A DNA stretch of 64,000 nt. It comes from Campylobacter pinnipediorum subsp. pinnipediorum (GTDB lineage Bacteria > Campylobacterota > Campylobacteria > Campylobacterales > Campylobacteraceae). Numbering within the stretch: the first letter of the stretch is position 1; each line of letters begins with the position of its first letter. The position numbers and the translations under genes are program-made. The notes beneath the pieces are model-generated. The model did no database searches. It saw nothing but the letters and a program-made list of their open reading frames with translations, and was not told where the DNA came from. Positions 45,629-56,086 of this stretch are shown piece after piece. Location of the stretch: the NCBI RefSeq assembly GCF_002021925.1, contig NZ_CP012546.1:620001-684000 (forward strand), read 5' to 3'.

Positions 45629-47824
45629 ATGGATAAAGCCACTGTTAAAGCACATAAAATCAGTGATTTGGAGTATGAAAATATTCTTAAAATTTTAGGA
45701 AGAGAACCTAATTTATTAGAGCTAGGTATCTTTTCTGCTATGTGGAGCGAACACTGTTCATATAAATCTAGTAAAAAATATCTAAATGGTTTCCCAACCA
45801 AAGCACCTTGGGTTATACAAGGACCAGGCGAAAATGCTGGTGTTATAGATATAGGAGATGGTTATGCTGCTATTTTTAAGATGGAAAGTCATAATCACCC
45901 AAGTTTTATAGAGCCATATCAAGGTGCTGCTACTGGAGTTGGTGGAATTTTAAGAGATGTATTTACTATGGGTGCTAGAGTTGTTGCAAATATGAACTCT
46001 CTTCGTTTTGGTAATATAATAGGGAATGATAGTGTTGCTAGGCATCATAGGTATTTGCTAAAAGGTTGTGTTTCTGGTATAGGACACTATGGTAACTGTA
46101 TGGGTATACCAACTGTTGGTGGAGAGATCAGTTTTGATGAGAGTTTTAACGGCAATATCTTAGTAAATGCATTTGCACTCGGTGTTTGTAAAAATGATGA
46201 GATATTTTACGCTAAAGCCGAGGGTGTAGGAAACTCGGTTATGTATGTCGGTTCAAAAACTGGTAGAGATGGTCTTGGTGGTGCTGTTATGGCAAGCGAT
46301 AGCTTTACAGATGAAAATAAAAGCCTTCGCCCTACTGTTCAAGTTGGTGATCCATTTGCTGAAAAATTATTACTTGAGGCTTGTTTGGAGCTTTTTAAGC
46401 ATGATTATATAGTTGGAATTCAAGATATGGGTGCTGCTGGACTTACTAGTTCTAGTTTTGAAATGGCTGGTAATAGTGGTAGTGGTATGAAAATGCATCT
46501 TGATTTGGTGCCTATGCGTGAAGATAAAATGACTCCTTATGAGCTTATGCTTAGTGAATCTCAAGAAAGAATGCTTATTTGTGCAAAAAAAGGTTATGAG
46601 GATAAGATAAAAGAGATATTTAATAAGTGGGATTTAGATGCAGAGGTTATAGGAGAGGTTACAGATACTGGGAAAATGGAGCTATTTTGGCACAATGAAT
46701 TAGTCGGAGAGATACCGATAGAGCCACTTTCAAATAGTGCACCTGTGTTAGATAGACCTACCAAAAAACCAAACTATATAGATGAGATAAAAGATATAAA
46801 ATTAGAAAATTTTGAAAAAGTTTCAAATGAAATAGCTTTTGATAAATTGCTAAAAGATGTTCATGTTGTAAATAAGTCTTTTGTTTATGATCAATATGAT
46901 GCTAATATACAAACAAATACAATAAAACAACCCGGATTTTTAGGTGCTAGCACAATAAGGGTTAAGCAAACAAAAAGAGCCATAGCAATGGCTGCTGAAT
47001 GCTCCCCAAGACATAATTATGTGAATCCAAAAATAGGTGCTGCTATGGCTGTTGCTAGTAGCGGTAGAAAAATAGCAATGAGTGGTGCTATGCCACTTGC
47101 CATAACCGATTGTTTAAATTATGGAAATCCAGAAAATCCAGAGGTTATGTGGCAATTTGCTGAGGGTTGTGATGGTATAAAAGAGGCTTGCAAAGAGCTT
47201 CAAACTCCTGTTGTAAGTGGAAATGTTAGCCTTTATAATGAAACTGATGGCGTAAGTGTTTATCCTACCCCTGGTATCGTTAGTGTCGGTGTAAATGATG
47301 ATGTAGCTAAAAACCTTCCTAGTATTTTTACCAAAGATGGCGTAAGTGTTTATGTTATAGGAGATACCACTGGCGAGTTTAGTGCTAGCTTGTATATGAA
47401 ATCACTATTTAATGTGGTTGGTGGTGAGCTAAAAGAGATTGATTATAAAAAAGAAAGAGCTATGTGGGAGTTGGTTATAAATGCAAATAAAAAAGGAATT
47501 TTGGATTTTGCAAATTCAATAGGAACTGGTGGTATAGCTATTACACTAGCAAAAATGGCTTGTTTAAGCAAAAAAGGGCTAGATGTTAAATGTAATTTTT
47601 CTGATGAAAGATTTATCTTTGATGAGAGTTTTTCAAGGGCTGTTGTTGGTGTGCTGGATGAAGATAAATTTATTAAAATGGCTGATGAATATAAACTAAA
47701 AGTGCAAAAAATAGGCTCTGTTGGCGGGAATAAGTTTTGTATAGATGGTGTTTGTAAAGATTTAAGTAAAATTAGTGATGTTTATTTTGGTGAGTTTGAA
47801 AAGATAATAAAACAAGATGATTAA
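45629..47824 (+). CDS. purL: Phosphoribosylformylglycinamidine synthase subunit PurL
   Basis: 731 residues; uses ATP and ammonia (from PurQ) to make FGAM in purine synthesis. It is the small-type PurL, without a fused amidotransferase. Features: [11 protein letters not shown] with the catalytic His, [41 protein letters not shown], and the second half with GNVSLYNET and [11 protein letters not shown]. It has its own upstream region after the atpB terminator. Confidence 0.96.
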   Translation: MDKATVKAHKISDLEYENILKILGREPNLLELGIFSAMWSEHCSYKSSKKYLNGFPTKAPWVIQGPGENAGVIDIGDGYAAIFKMESHNHPSFIEPYQGAATGVGGILRDVFTMGARVVANMNSLRFGNIIGNDSVARHHRYLLKGCVSGIGHYGNCMGIPTVGGEISFDESFNGNILVNAFALGVCKNDEIFYAKAEGVGNSVMYVGSKTGRDGLGGAVMASDSFTDENKSLRPTVQVGDPFAEKLLLEACLELFKHDYIVGIQDMGAAGLTSSSFEMAGNSGSGMKMHLDLVPMREDKMTPYELMLSESQERMLICAKKGYEDKIKEIFNKWDLDAEVIGEVTDTGKMELFWHNELVGEIPIEPLSNSAPVLDRPTKKPNYIDEIKDIKLENFEKVSNEIAFDKLLKDVHVVNKSFVYDQYDANIQTNTIKQPGFLGASTIRVKQTKRAIAMAAECSPRHNYVNPKIGAAMAVASSGRKIAMSGAMPLAITDCLNYGNPENPEVMWQFAEGCDGIKEACKELQTPVVSGNVSLYNETDGVSVYPTPGIVSVGVNDDVAKNLPSIFTKDGVSVYVIGDTTGEFSASLYMKSLFNVVGGELKEIDYKKERAMWELVINANKKGILDFANSIGTGGIAITLAKMACLSKKGLDVKCNFSDERFIFDESFSRAVVGVLDEDKFIKMADEYKLKVQKIGSVGGNKFCIDGVCKDLSKISDVYFGEFEKIIKQDD

Positions 47825-47834
47825 GGTCTAGACT

Positions 47835-48599
47835 ATGATGTCTTTTATCTTTTATATATTTGTTTTTTGGGTTTTGTATAGTGTTTTTAATAAATTTAAA
47901 GGCACTCAAAATTTTTCATACAATAAAAGAGTAAATTTCAAAGAAGCGAGTTATCTTATTGCCTTACTCGCTAAGGTTGCAAAAGGTGATGGTCGTGTTC
48001 ATGAGCTTGAAGCCAGAATTATTAGCGAAACTATAACTGATATGTCTTATCAAACAGGCATAGACAGGGATGAGTTTAAAACAATCTTTAATAAAGAAAA
48101 AGAATATATCGGCGATGCTTATGATGTCGCAAAAAGATATAAAGATGAGTTTAGATTAAATAAGCAAGTAGCTATAGCTAGGATAACATTTTTTTTAAAT
48201 TTAGCATACATAGATGGTAATTTTGTACCATCTGAACAAAAAATTATCAAAGAAATAGCAAATGGATTTGGTATAGATGGTGATTTATTAGATACAATAA
48301 TATACAGATTTGATACTTTTTATCGTTCTCAACAAAAATATAGACAAAATAGATATAATAATAGCTCTCGTTCAAATGATACTCAAAATGAAAAATTACC
48401 TTATAAAATTTTGGGTATTAGTAAGAATTCTGATTTTAAGGATATAAAAAAGAGATACCGAGAGCTTGTTAAAAAATATCATCCTGATATATTAATGGGG
48501 CAGGGTGAAAGTGATGAAGTTATAGAAAAATCAACCAAAAAGCTTCAAGAGATCAATGAAGCTTACGAAGAGATAAAACAACAAAGAGGCGAAAATTAG
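47835..48599 (+). CDS. TerB and J-domain membrane co-chaperone (DjlA-like)
   Basis: 254 residues. A short N-terminal membrane segment (IFYIFVFWVLYSVF) precedes a TerB-like helical domain (residues ~38-165, with VAKGDGRVHELEARII and YIDGNFVPSEQKI, two similar acidic halves) and a C-terminal J-domain (YKILGISKNSDFKDIKKRYRE, then KKYHPDI). It presumably recruits DnaK to the membrane. It starts 10 bp after purL and is followed 34 bp later by purH, so it sits inside a purine operon. Confidence 0.88.
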   Translation: MMSFIFYIFVFWVLYSVFNKFKGTQNFSYNKRVNFKEASYLIALLAKVAKGDGRVHELEARIISETITDMSYQTGIDRDEFKTIFNKEKEYIGDAYDVAKRYKDEFRLNKQVAIARITFFLNLAYIDGNFVPSEQKIIKEIANGFGIDGDLLDTIIYRFDTFYRSQQKYRQNRYNNSSRSNDTQNEKLPYKILGISKNSDFKDIKKRYRELVKKYHPDILMGQGESDEVIEKSTKKLQEINEAYEEIKQQRGEN

Positions 48600-48633
48600 T
48601 TTTGAATTTATTTAAATTTTTTAAGGAGTATAG

Positions 48634-50166
48634 ATGAGAGCATTGCTTAGTGTTAGTGATAAAGATGGCATTGTTGAGTTTGCCAAAGGTCTTTGTGAGC
48701 TTGGTTATGAGATAGTTTCAACCGGCGGCACATATAAGCTTTTGTGTGAAAATGATATAAAAGCGATAGAGGTGGCTGATGTTACAAAAAGTCCGGAGAT
48801 GTTTAATGGTAGAGTTAAGACATTGCACCCTAAAATACACGGTGCTATTTTACATCAGCGTGATAATAATGAGCATGTTAAACAAGCCAAAGAAAACGAT
48901 ATAAGCGGTATAGACTTGGTGTGTGTTAATCTATATCCTTTTAAGCAAACAATTATACGCACAGATGATTTTTCTGAAATAATAGAAAATATAGATATCG
49001 GTGGTCCGGCTATGGTTAGAAGTGCTGCAAAAAATTTCAATGATGTTATAATTGTTACTGATATTGTTGATTATGATGAAATTTTAAATCGCCTAAAAAC
49101 CAAAACAGATGATTTTGATTTTAGAAAAAAACTTATGATAAAAGCTTTTGAACATACTGCAAGTTATGATTGTATGATAGCAAATTATATGAATGAGCGT
49201 TTTCATAGTGGTTTTGGGGATTATAAATTTATAGTTGGTAGCAAAGTATTTAATACAAGATATGGCGAAAACCCACATCAAGATGGTGCTTTGTATGAAT
49301 TTGAATATTTCTTTAAGCATAATTTCACAGCCTTAAAAGGTGAAGCTAGCTTTAATAACTTAACAGATATAAATGGTGCATTAATGCTTGCTACTAGTTT
49401 TGATGAACTTCCTGCTGTGTCTATCATCAAACATGCTAATCCTTGCGGATTTGCTGTAAAAAGCACTCTTTTAGAAAGTTATGTTGAAGCTTTAAAATGT
49501 GATCCTGTTTCAGCTTACGGCGGAGTTGTTGCTATAAATGGAACATTAGATGAAGAATTAGCTAAAAAAATCAATGAAATTTATGTAGAGGTTATAATAG
49601 CTGCAAATGTTACAGATGAAGCATTAAAGGTTTTTGAGAGTAAAAAACGTATTAAAATATTCACTCAAAATAATAAATTTTTAGTTAGAGCAAATGATAA
49701 ATATGATTTTAAACACATTGATGGTGGATTTGTATATCAACAAAGAGATTTTGTTAAAGATGAAGAGTTACAAAATATGAAACTTGTTAGTAAAAAAGTT
49801 GCAAGTGAGTCTGAGCTTAAAGATGCTGATATAGCTTGGAAGGTGGCAGCTCTTACAAAAAGTAATTGTGTTGTCTATGCTAAAAATGGTGCAGTTGTAG
49901 CTATAGGGATGGGTATGACAAGTAGAGTAGATGCCGCTCGTGCTGCTGTTGCTAAGGCTAAGGATTTAGGTATTGATTTAAATGGTTGTACTTTGGCTAG
50001 TGAAGCATTTTTCCCTTTTAGAGATAGTATAGATATAGCAAATGCTGTTGGTGTTAAGTGTATAGTAGAGCCAGGCGGAAGCATTAGAGATGAAGAGGTT
50101 ATACAAGCGGCAGATGAGCACGGTATAGCTCTTTATTTTACAGGTGTAAGACACTTTTTACACTAA
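48634..50166 (+). CDS. purH: Bifunctional AICAR transformylase / IMP cyclohydrolase
   Basis: 510 residues; last two steps of IMP synthesis. N-terminal cyclohydrolase domain: [41 protein letters not shown]-terminal transformylase: [25 protein letters not shown] with the catalytic Lys-His, and [19 protein letters not shown] precedes the ATG. A hairpin terminator follows. Confidence 0.96.
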   Translation: MRALLSVSDKDGIVEFAKGLCELGYEIVSTGGTYKLLCENDIKAIEVADVTKSPEMFNGRVKTLHPKIHGAILHQRDNNEHVKQAKENDISGIDLVCVNLYPFKQTIIRTDDFSEIIENIDIGGPAMVRSAAKNFNDVIIVTDIVDYDEILNRLKTKTDDFDFRKKLMIKAFEHTASYDCMIANYMNERFHSGFGDYKFIVGSKVFNTRYGENPHQDGALYEFEYFFKHNFTALKGEASFNNLTDINGALMLATSFDELPAVSIIKHANPCGFAVKSTLLESYVEALKCDPVSAYGGVVAINGTLDEELAKKINEIYVEVIIAANVTDEALKVFESKKRIKIFTQNNKFLVRANDKYDFKHIDGGFVYQQRDFVKDEELQNMKLVSKKVASESELKDADIAWKVAALTKSNCVVYAKNGAVVAIGMGMTSRVDAARAAVAKAKDLGIDLNGCTLASEAFFPFRDSIDIANAVGVKCIVEPGGSIRDEEVIQAADEHGIALYFTGVRHFLH

Positions 50167-50172
50167 GAATTA

Positions 50173-50202
50173 AAACTCGGCTATTTTTTATAGCTGAGTT
50201 TA
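50173..50202. terminator. Bidirectional terminator between purH and the MFS gene
   Basis: AAACTCGGCTA pairs with TAGCTGAGTTT (one G-T pair) around TTTTTTA, followed by TATTTTAT. It stands between convergent genes. Confidence 0.7.
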
Positions 50203-51396
50203 TTTTATCTCATATTTTTTGAAAATTTTATAATAATAAATAGCCCCCACAACAAATGCAAGACCCATTAAGATAGTTATCATTCTTAAACTTACACCGT
50301 AATTAAATAAAAATCCTATAAATAAAGACATTAAAGCGCTAGCTCCTAAAAATAACATATCGTTATACGCTATAACTCTTCCATAAAAATTTTCATCACA
50401 GTTTTGCTGTATGAGTGTGTAAGTGTAGCTCCAAAGAGTTGAAGTAAAAAAACCGGCACAAAACATTCCCATAAAACCTATATAAAAATTATTTTGTAAA
50501 AATGACCATAGTATTATCCCAGCGCCTTGCAATACATAAAAATAATGAAGGTTGGTGTTGTTGATAAACTTGCCTAAAATAGCAGGTCCTACCATAAGAG
50601 CAAAAGCTCTTGAAGCATTGGTTAACCCTATTGCAAGAGACGCTGATAGGATGAATTTGTATTTATAATCGGCCAAAAGTGCAATGAGTGCATCATAAGC
50701 AGTAAGTCCAACAAATGCGTGTATTAGCATAAGATGAAGTATTAGTTTATTGTTTTTTATATATTTCAATCCTTTGCTTAGCATTTGAAATACTGGCTCT
50801 GTTATCTTTTGTTTTATACTCTTAACATCTAGTTTTAACAAGAAATAAAAACCAACTATATATAGAGAAAAATCAAATAAAAATGCAGTCTTTATTCCAA
50901 AAAAATGTATAAAAACTCCAGCCATACTCATTCCAGCCGTATATGCTACAGCCCATATTACAGAGTGTATCTCATTTGCAGTTTTAAGATCTTGCTTTTT
51001 TAAAATTTTTGGAAGTAGGCTCATTTCAACTTGAAAATATACTCCCCCTACACCCATTCTTATAAATATTAATATTAAAAGTAGCCATAATAAATCAAGT
51101 GTATTGATAAATAAAAGCATTAAGGCTGAAATCGCTTCTATAATTAGCATAATAACAAGCATTGGTTTTGGTGAAAATTTATCTATAAAAACCCCGCTAA
51201 AAGGTGCTAAAAAAACACCAGGCAAAAATGCCATTGCTGCACTTATTGTTATAGCCCAAACAGGTGCTTTTAGATCTATAAGTAGTGTAAAAATACCGGT
51301 GTGTGAAAACCAAGCTGCAAAGTAGCATATAAGTTGAACTATGCTTAAAATTCTAAAGTTTGTATCATTTTTTAAAAGATTTATATAAGTTTTCAA
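50200..51396 (-). CDS. Major facilitator superfamily transporter
   Basis: 398 residues, about 12 membrane segments. The MFS signature between TM2 and TM3 is visible as GVFIDKFSPKPML. The overall pattern is that of the DHA3-type (MefA-like) exporters. No substrate can be assigned. It is the last gene of a minus-strand operon with mqnC, the M16-like gene and recG, overlapping recG by 4 bp. Confidence 0.82.
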   Translation of the reverse strand: MKTYINLLKNDTNFRILSIVQLICYFAAWFSHTGIFTLLIDLKAPVWAITISAAMAFLPGVFLAPFSGVFIDKFSPKPMLVIMLIIEAISALMLLFINTLDLLWLLLILIFIRMGVGGVYFQVEMSLLPKILKKQDLKTANEIHSVIWAVAYTAGMSMAGVFIHFFGIKTAFLFDFSLYIVGFYFLLKLDVKSIKQKITEPVFQMLSKGLKYIKNNKLILHLMLIHAFVGLTAYDALIALLADYKYKFILSASLAIGLTNASRAFALMVGPAILGKFINNTNLHYFYVLQGAGIILWSFLQNNFYIGFMGMFCAGFFTSTLWSYTYTLIQQNCDENFYGRVIAYNDMLFLGASALMSLFIGFLFNYGVSLRMITILMGLAFVVGAIYYYKIFKKYEIK

Positions 51397-53201
51397 TTTG
51401 TTTTTCCTAATCTTTTTAGTGCTAATTGTGTTATATTTTCTTCGTAATTATAATATAAAAAAGTTGCCCCGTGTTGAACTGTTCCATTTAATATATCGCC
51501 GCTTTGGCGATTTTTTAGATCTATTTCGGCAATTTTAAAACCGTCTAATGTATCACAAAATTCCTTTAATCTTTCTGGTGGATTTTTTAGTTTTGTGTAT
51601 AAAAAGCAAAACCCATTTCCGCCATTTCTTCCAACTCTACCACGGAGCTGATGAAGTGTCGCAAGTCCAAGCCTTTCAGCTCCAACTATAAGTATTGTTG
51701 ATAGTCTTGGCAGTGAAATTCCAACCTCTACTACTGTTGTTGATAATAATATATTTCCATTTTCTCTAAATTCATTTAATATTTTTTCTTTTTCTTTGTC
51801 TTTTCCGTGTGTAAAATATACATTTTTGAAATTTTTAATCCAAAAATCCTTTGCTTCATTTAAACTTTGATAATTTGAAGTCTCAGAACTTTCTACCAAT
51901 GGGTATACGATAATTATTTGCTTATTTTTTTCAATTTGTTTTTTTATGTGAGATAATAAGTTGTTAAAATCATTATTTTGTAAGACTTGTGAATGAATAT
52001 TTTTTTCAAATGGCATCTGTTTTAAAAAGCTAAAATTTACAAGTGATGATTGAATTAAACTAAGTGTTCTTGGTATTGGAGTTGCCGAAAATTGTATAAA
52101 AGTCGCACGAGTTTCACCATCTTTTACCATTTCTTCTATTTTATTTCTTTGGTTTGAGCCAAACCTATGCTGTTCATCTATCATCACCAAAACAGCTTTT
52201 GGAAGCTCTTGATAAAGCAATACATGTGTGCCTATGATTAGATTTGTATCATCAAAGTTTATATTTTTTTCACCACTTTTTACTAGTTTTATGGATATAA
52301 AATTTGGAAGCAATTTAATAGCTTCGTTATAAATTTGATCAGCTAGTATGCTAGTTGGTGCCATTAGTATAGCTTTATTTGGATACACACCAAGTGCAGA
52401 AGCTAGCATTACAAGAGTCTTTCCGCTTCCAACATCGCCCATTACGACTCTTCTTTTTGCTTGTTTGCTTAGTAGGTCTTGTCTTATGTCGTTTATTGCA
52501 TTTATCTGATCTGTGGTTGGTTTAAAAGGTAGATTTTTTATCCAATCTTTTATCTCAAATAACTCTATTTTTTTATTTTCAAAGTATGTTTTTTTTGTGT
52601 CTAATTTTTTTATATAGTTAAATATTTCAATAAATTTCAAGATATCAGATTCTAATTCCCCCTTTTTTATATCTTCTAGCATTGCTATGCTTTTTTGTGA
52701 GTTTTCTTGGATTGAAAGCAAGAAATCACTCTCTTTATTATTTAGACCACAAGACAGTAGGTTTTCTTTATTTATATATTTTTCTATTAAATTTTTTACC
52801 TTTTCATCTTTCAAATCAGTTTTAAATTTTGGTATTATTTGGTCTGTTTTTGTGATTATTTTTGGATTTGTTATTTGCCAATTATTATAAGCAAAAGAGC
52901 AAATTCCAGTTATTGTGGCCTCTTTTCCGCTTGTAAAAACCGAAAAATGCCAACCTTTTGCATTAAAAATAACTATCTTTATATCGCAACCCCATTCGTA
53001 TGCAAATGCTGTTGCTAAGATCATTCCTCTATTTGTTTTGTTTATAATGTTTAATTTTACATTTATGCATACTTGCCCATTTTTTGGAGCTTTTGTTATT
53101 GTTGTATCTTCAAAGCTTTTTGGCAAAACAAGAGCTAGGTCAAGAAGTGAACTAACTCCTATTTTGTTTAATTCTACTTTGTCTTTGGCTTCAAATTTCA
53201 T
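51393..53201 (-). CDS. recG: ATP-dependent DNA helicase RecG
   Basis: 602 residues, shorter than the ~690 of E. coli, as in other Campylobacter. A wedge/OB domain precedes the helicase: Walker A MGDVGSGKTLVMLAS, DEQHRFG (DExH-type), SATPIPRTL, and the C-terminal helicase part with VGAERLGLATLHQLRGRVGRNG. It remodels stalled forks and Holliday junctions. It overlaps the M16-like gene by 11 bp upstream and the MFS gene downstream. Confidence 0.94.
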   Translation of the reverse strand: MKFEAKDKVELNKIGVSSLLDLALVLPKSFEDTTITKAPKNGQVCINVKLNIINKTNRGMILATAFAYEWGCDIKIVIFNAKGWHFSVFTSGKEATITGICSFAYNNWQITNPKIITKTDQIIPKFKTDLKDEKVKNLIEKYINKENLLSCGLNNKESDFLLSIQENSQKSIAMLEDIKKGELESDILKFIEIFNYIKKLDTKKTYFENKKIELFEIKDWIKNLPFKPTTDQINAINDIRQDLLSKQAKRRVVMGDVGSGKTLVMLASALGVYPNKAILMAPTSILADQIYNEAIKLLPNFISIKLVKSGEKNINFDDTNLIIGTHVLLYQELPKAVLVMIDEQHRFGSNQRNKIEEMVKDGETRATFIQFSATPIPRTLSLIQSSLVNFSFLKQMPFEKNIHSQVLQNNDFNNLLSHIKKQIEKNKQIIIVYPLVESSETSNYQSLNEAKDFWIKNFKNVYFTHGKDKEKEKILNEFRENGNILLSTTVVEVGISLPRLSTILIVGAERLGLATLHQLRGRVGRNGGNGFCFLYTKLKNPPERLKEFCDTLDGFKIAEIDLKNRQSGDILNGTVQHGATFLYYNYEENITQLALKRLGKTN

Positions 53202-54417
53202 TTCTCAAAACACAAAAACTAAGCTTTGTTATCTCATCGTGTTGTTTTATAAAACTGTTTAAATCGTCAAGTTTTAGATTTTTTATCTTTTCAAGCTCTT
53301 TTAAAAAATCACCAATTTTTTTACCTTGATAAAACTCCCCCTGAGCTATCGCAAATCTTTTAAATAGTGTTTCAAGTCTTAGCGGTAAAGAACCGAGTAA
53401 GAATTTCTTAGCTTGTTCTAACTCTTTATCGCCTACCCCGTGAGTTGTAAATTTCAAAAACTCTTCCCTAACTACTGACATAGCTTCATCTTTGCTCTCA
53501 TTTTTTGTTTGTAAGTAACCAAAAATTTGAGAATGACTTAGATTAAATATATTTCTTGCATATGCAGAATAAGCAAGACCTCTTTTTACTCTTATTTCTT
53601 CCATTAGTCTTGCACCAAAGCCACCCTCACCAAGTATAAAGGTAGCTACACTTGCCATATATTTTTCATCATCGGCTACATTATAAGGAGATCCAAAGTA
53701 GATATATGCTTGTTCGCTTTGCTTTATTATCTCTTTTACCGAGCCTCTTTGACTTGTTTGTAGCTTTTCTAAACTTAATTTTTTATTTGATTTTATCACA
53801 TTTGTTATATCTTGTAATAATGAAATTTCATCTTTGCTAACATCTCCACCAAATACAATAAATAAATTTTTAAGATCCAGCACATCATTTAAATAATCTT
53901 TAATGTCTTGTAATTTAATAGAGTCTATACTTTCTTGTGTTCCTATGCTAGGTGTTGCAAGATTTGTATCCGGATATAGTATTTGCATAAGTCCACATCT
54001 TGCTAGATAGTCGTTATCGTTTTGATTGTTTGCTATCTCTCCAAGAGTTATATTTTTGCATTTTTCAAGGCTTTGTTCTGATATGTTTGGATTTTTAATT
54101 AATTTTTTTAGCATATCAAGTGTAAAATTAAAATGCTCTTTTAGGCAATTTATCTCTATTGTAAATGTTTCAAATCCAGCACTTGCATACATACTTATAG
54201 CTCTTTTTTCTAGCTCTTTGGCAAATAAGCTAGACCCCATATCTTTTTCGCCTTCATTTAAAATCATAGCACTTAGCTTTGCAAGACCGGATGTTTTTTG
54301 CATACAAACACCAGATGCTTTAAATATGAGCTTTAAATATGCTACACTTAACTCTTTTGAGCTTTCAAAGATAACTGGTATATCATCATTTTTTGTCTTT
54401 AAATGTAAAATTTCCAT
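53191..54417 (-). CDS. M16-family peptidase-like protein, zinc site missing
   Basis: 408 residues with the two-domain M16 fold (RVKRGLAYSAYARNIF in the second domain). In the first domain the zinc motif HxxEH is replaced: the region reads GLAKLSAMILNEGEKDMG, so no metal site is evident. In other bacteria a non-catalytic M16 subunit pairs with a catalytic one, here possibly encoded elsewhere. It lies between mqnC (1-bp overlap) and recG. Its role is not known. Confidence 0.82.
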   Translation of the reverse strand: MEILHLKTKNDDIPVIFESSKELSVAYLKLIFKASGVCMQKTSGLAKLSAMILNEGEKDMGSSLFAKELEKRAISMYASAGFETFTIEINCLKEHFNFTLDMLKKLIKNPNISEQSLEKCKNITLGEIANNQNDNDYLARCGLMQILYPDTNLATPSIGTQESIDSIKLQDIKDYLNDVLDLKNLFIVFGGDVSKDEISLLQDITNVIKSNKKLSLEKLQTSQRGSVKEIIKQSEQAYIYFGSPYNVADDEKYMASVATFILGEGGFGARLMEEIRVKRGLAYSAYARNIFNLSHSQIFGYLQTKNESKDEAMSVVREEFLKFTTHGVGDKELEQAKKFLLGSLPLRLETLFKRFAIAQGEFYQGKKIGDFLKELEKIKNLKLDDLNSFIKQHDEITKLSFCVLRNEI

Positions 54418-55463
54418 TAAAATTTCTCCAATATATCATAGTTGGTATTTCTTTTTGCTGGTATTTCCCCGATATCTTTTATTAGCTCTATCATTTGTTC
54501 TTGATTCATCCTAAAAGCCGCACCAGCAGCCTTAACAACATTTTCTTCCATCATTGTTGAGCCAAGATCATTAGCACCAAACAATAGTGCTAATTGTCCA
54601 ACATGACTACCTTGAGTAACCCAGCTACTTTGTATGTTTTTAAAATTATCTAAGAATAATCTTGATACGGCTAACAGTCTTAGATATCTATTTGAGCTTT
54701 GTTTTTGAATTTGTGGTTGTTCTAGCATAAGTTTTGTATTAAGTCCTTGAAAACTCCAAAGTATAAATGCTCTAAAACCACCAGTTCTATCTTGTAAGTC
54801 TCTTATGTAAGACCAATGTTCAACTATCTCTCTTGTGGTTTCAACCGTTCCAAACATCATTGTAGCAGTTGATTTTATATCTAGCTTATGTGCTTGTTCG
54901 TGTATATCAAGCCATGTTTGTGTGTCACATTTTTTTGGAGCTATTATATCTCTTACTCTATCGCTTAAAACTTCCGCGCCAGCTCCAGGTATGGAGTAAA
55001 GTCCTTTATTTCTTAGTCTTGTTAAAACTTCAGCTACACTTATTTTTGAAATTTTAGCTATATAGCTTATCTCTACAGCTGAAAATCCATGAACTGTTAT
55101 ACTTGGATAATTTGTACTTATATACTCTAATAAGTCTTCATACCATTCTATCTGTAATTTTGGATGAACACCGCCTTGAAATAATATTTGAGTTCCGCCT
55201 ATATCTATAAGCTCTTCTATTTTTTTACCAATTTCTTCAAAGCTTAATATATAGGCATCTTCTTCTTTTACATGCCTATAAAAAGCACAGAATTTACAAT
55301 CAACCCAACAAACATTTGTGTAGTTTATATTTCTATCAACTATGAAAGTTGTTATCTTTTCTGGATGTAGTTCTCTCTTTTTAGCTAAAGCTAGTTCTCC
55401 CAGCTCAGTTAGCTCCGCATTTTCTATTAAGTCTATTGCTTCATCAATACTAAGTCTTGCCAA
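54417..55463 (-). CDS. mqnC: Cyclic dehypoxanthinylfutalosine synthase
   Basis: Radical SAM enzyme of the futalosine menaquinone pathway. About 348 residues. The iron-sulfur motif is CWVDCKFCAFY (CxxxCxxC), followed by GGTQILFQGGVHP and GAGAEVLSDRVRDIIAPKK. The TTG at 55463 is chosen because AAAGGTGA stands at the right distance; the in-frame GTG at 55472 lies inside that ribosome site. First gene of the minus-strand operon ending with the MFS gene. Confidence 0.9.
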   Translation of the reverse strand: MARLSIDEAIDLIENAELTELGELALAKKRELHPEKITTFIVDRNINYTNVCWVDCKFCAFYRHVKEEDAYILSFEEIGKKIEELIDIGGTQILFQGGVHPKLQIEWYEDLLEYISTNYPSITVHGFSAVEISYIAKISKISVAEVLTRLRNKGLYSIPGAGAEVLSDRVRDIIAPKKCDTQTWLDIHEQAHKLDIKSTATMMFGTVETTREIVEHWSYIRDLQDRTGGFRAFILWSFQGLNTKLMLEQPQIQKQSSNRYLRLLAVSRLFLDNFKNIQSSWVTQGSHVGQLALLFGANDLGSTMMEENVVKAAGAAFRMNQEQMIELIKDIGEIPAKRNTNYDILEKF

Positions 55464-55606
55464 AATTATCACCTTTTATATATATTTTTTGAAAGTTTAT
55501 CAAAAAATAGCTTTTAAATTTTAAAAATATATATATTAAGTTAAAATTAAATATTAAATTTATAGAATACTGATAATTTTAATTTTATAAATAAGGAAAT
55601 AAATCT

Positions 55607-55921
55607 ATGAAAAAATATGCTTTATTGTTAGCTACTTTAGCTTTTTTAGTTGGTTGTGCCAAAAACTCAGACATGATGACCCCAAAAGCAGATATGCATA
55701 TTCCACATCAACACGATAACAATGTTACCCACGAACACAAGCATGCAACTGATATGAAAAATGGTTGTTCTATGGATAAAAAATGTAAGATAATGGATGA
55801 AATGCCAAAAGATCACAATCACATGCACATGATGAAAGGCAAAATGCCAAAGGATCATAACCATATGCATATGATGAAAGATGATAAAAAGCCAGAGTGT
55901 GCATGCTCTAAAGGTAAATAA
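55607..55921 (+). CDS. His/Met-rich lipoprotein, probable metal binder
   Basis: 104 residues. The signal peptide ends LAFLVGC, Cys at residue 17 being the lipidated one. The mature part is rich in His, Met, Lys and Asp, with a tandem 14-residue unit (MPKDHNHMHMMKGK and MPKDHNHMHMMKDD) and a CxC near the end (ECACSKGK). His/Met-rich envelope proteins commonly bind copper, nickel or zinc. The metal role is inferred from composition only. It is monocistronic. Confidence 0.78.
   Translation: MKKYALLLATLAFLVGCAKNSDMMTPKADMHIPHQHDNNVTHEHKHATDMKNGCSMDKKCKIMDEMPKDHNHMHMMKGKMPKDHNHMHMMKDDKKPECACSKGK
55802..55885 (+). repeat. Two tandem 42-bp units inside the His/Met-rich lipoprotein gene
   Basis: 55802-55843 and 55844-55885 encode the same 14-residue unit with mostly third-base differences, so the repeat is not very recent. 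Confidence 0.8.
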
Positions 55922-56086
55922 AATAAAATGGGTTCTTATAAAACCCAATTTATTCTTTAAATGTCTATACGTTATAAATACTTATAATTTTATTTTTTAC
56001 TCTTAAAAATTAATATGCTTATCTTAAAATCAGGAAAAAAGTTGTAAAATTACTATATTGTTTAATTTAATATATGGTGGTGATTT

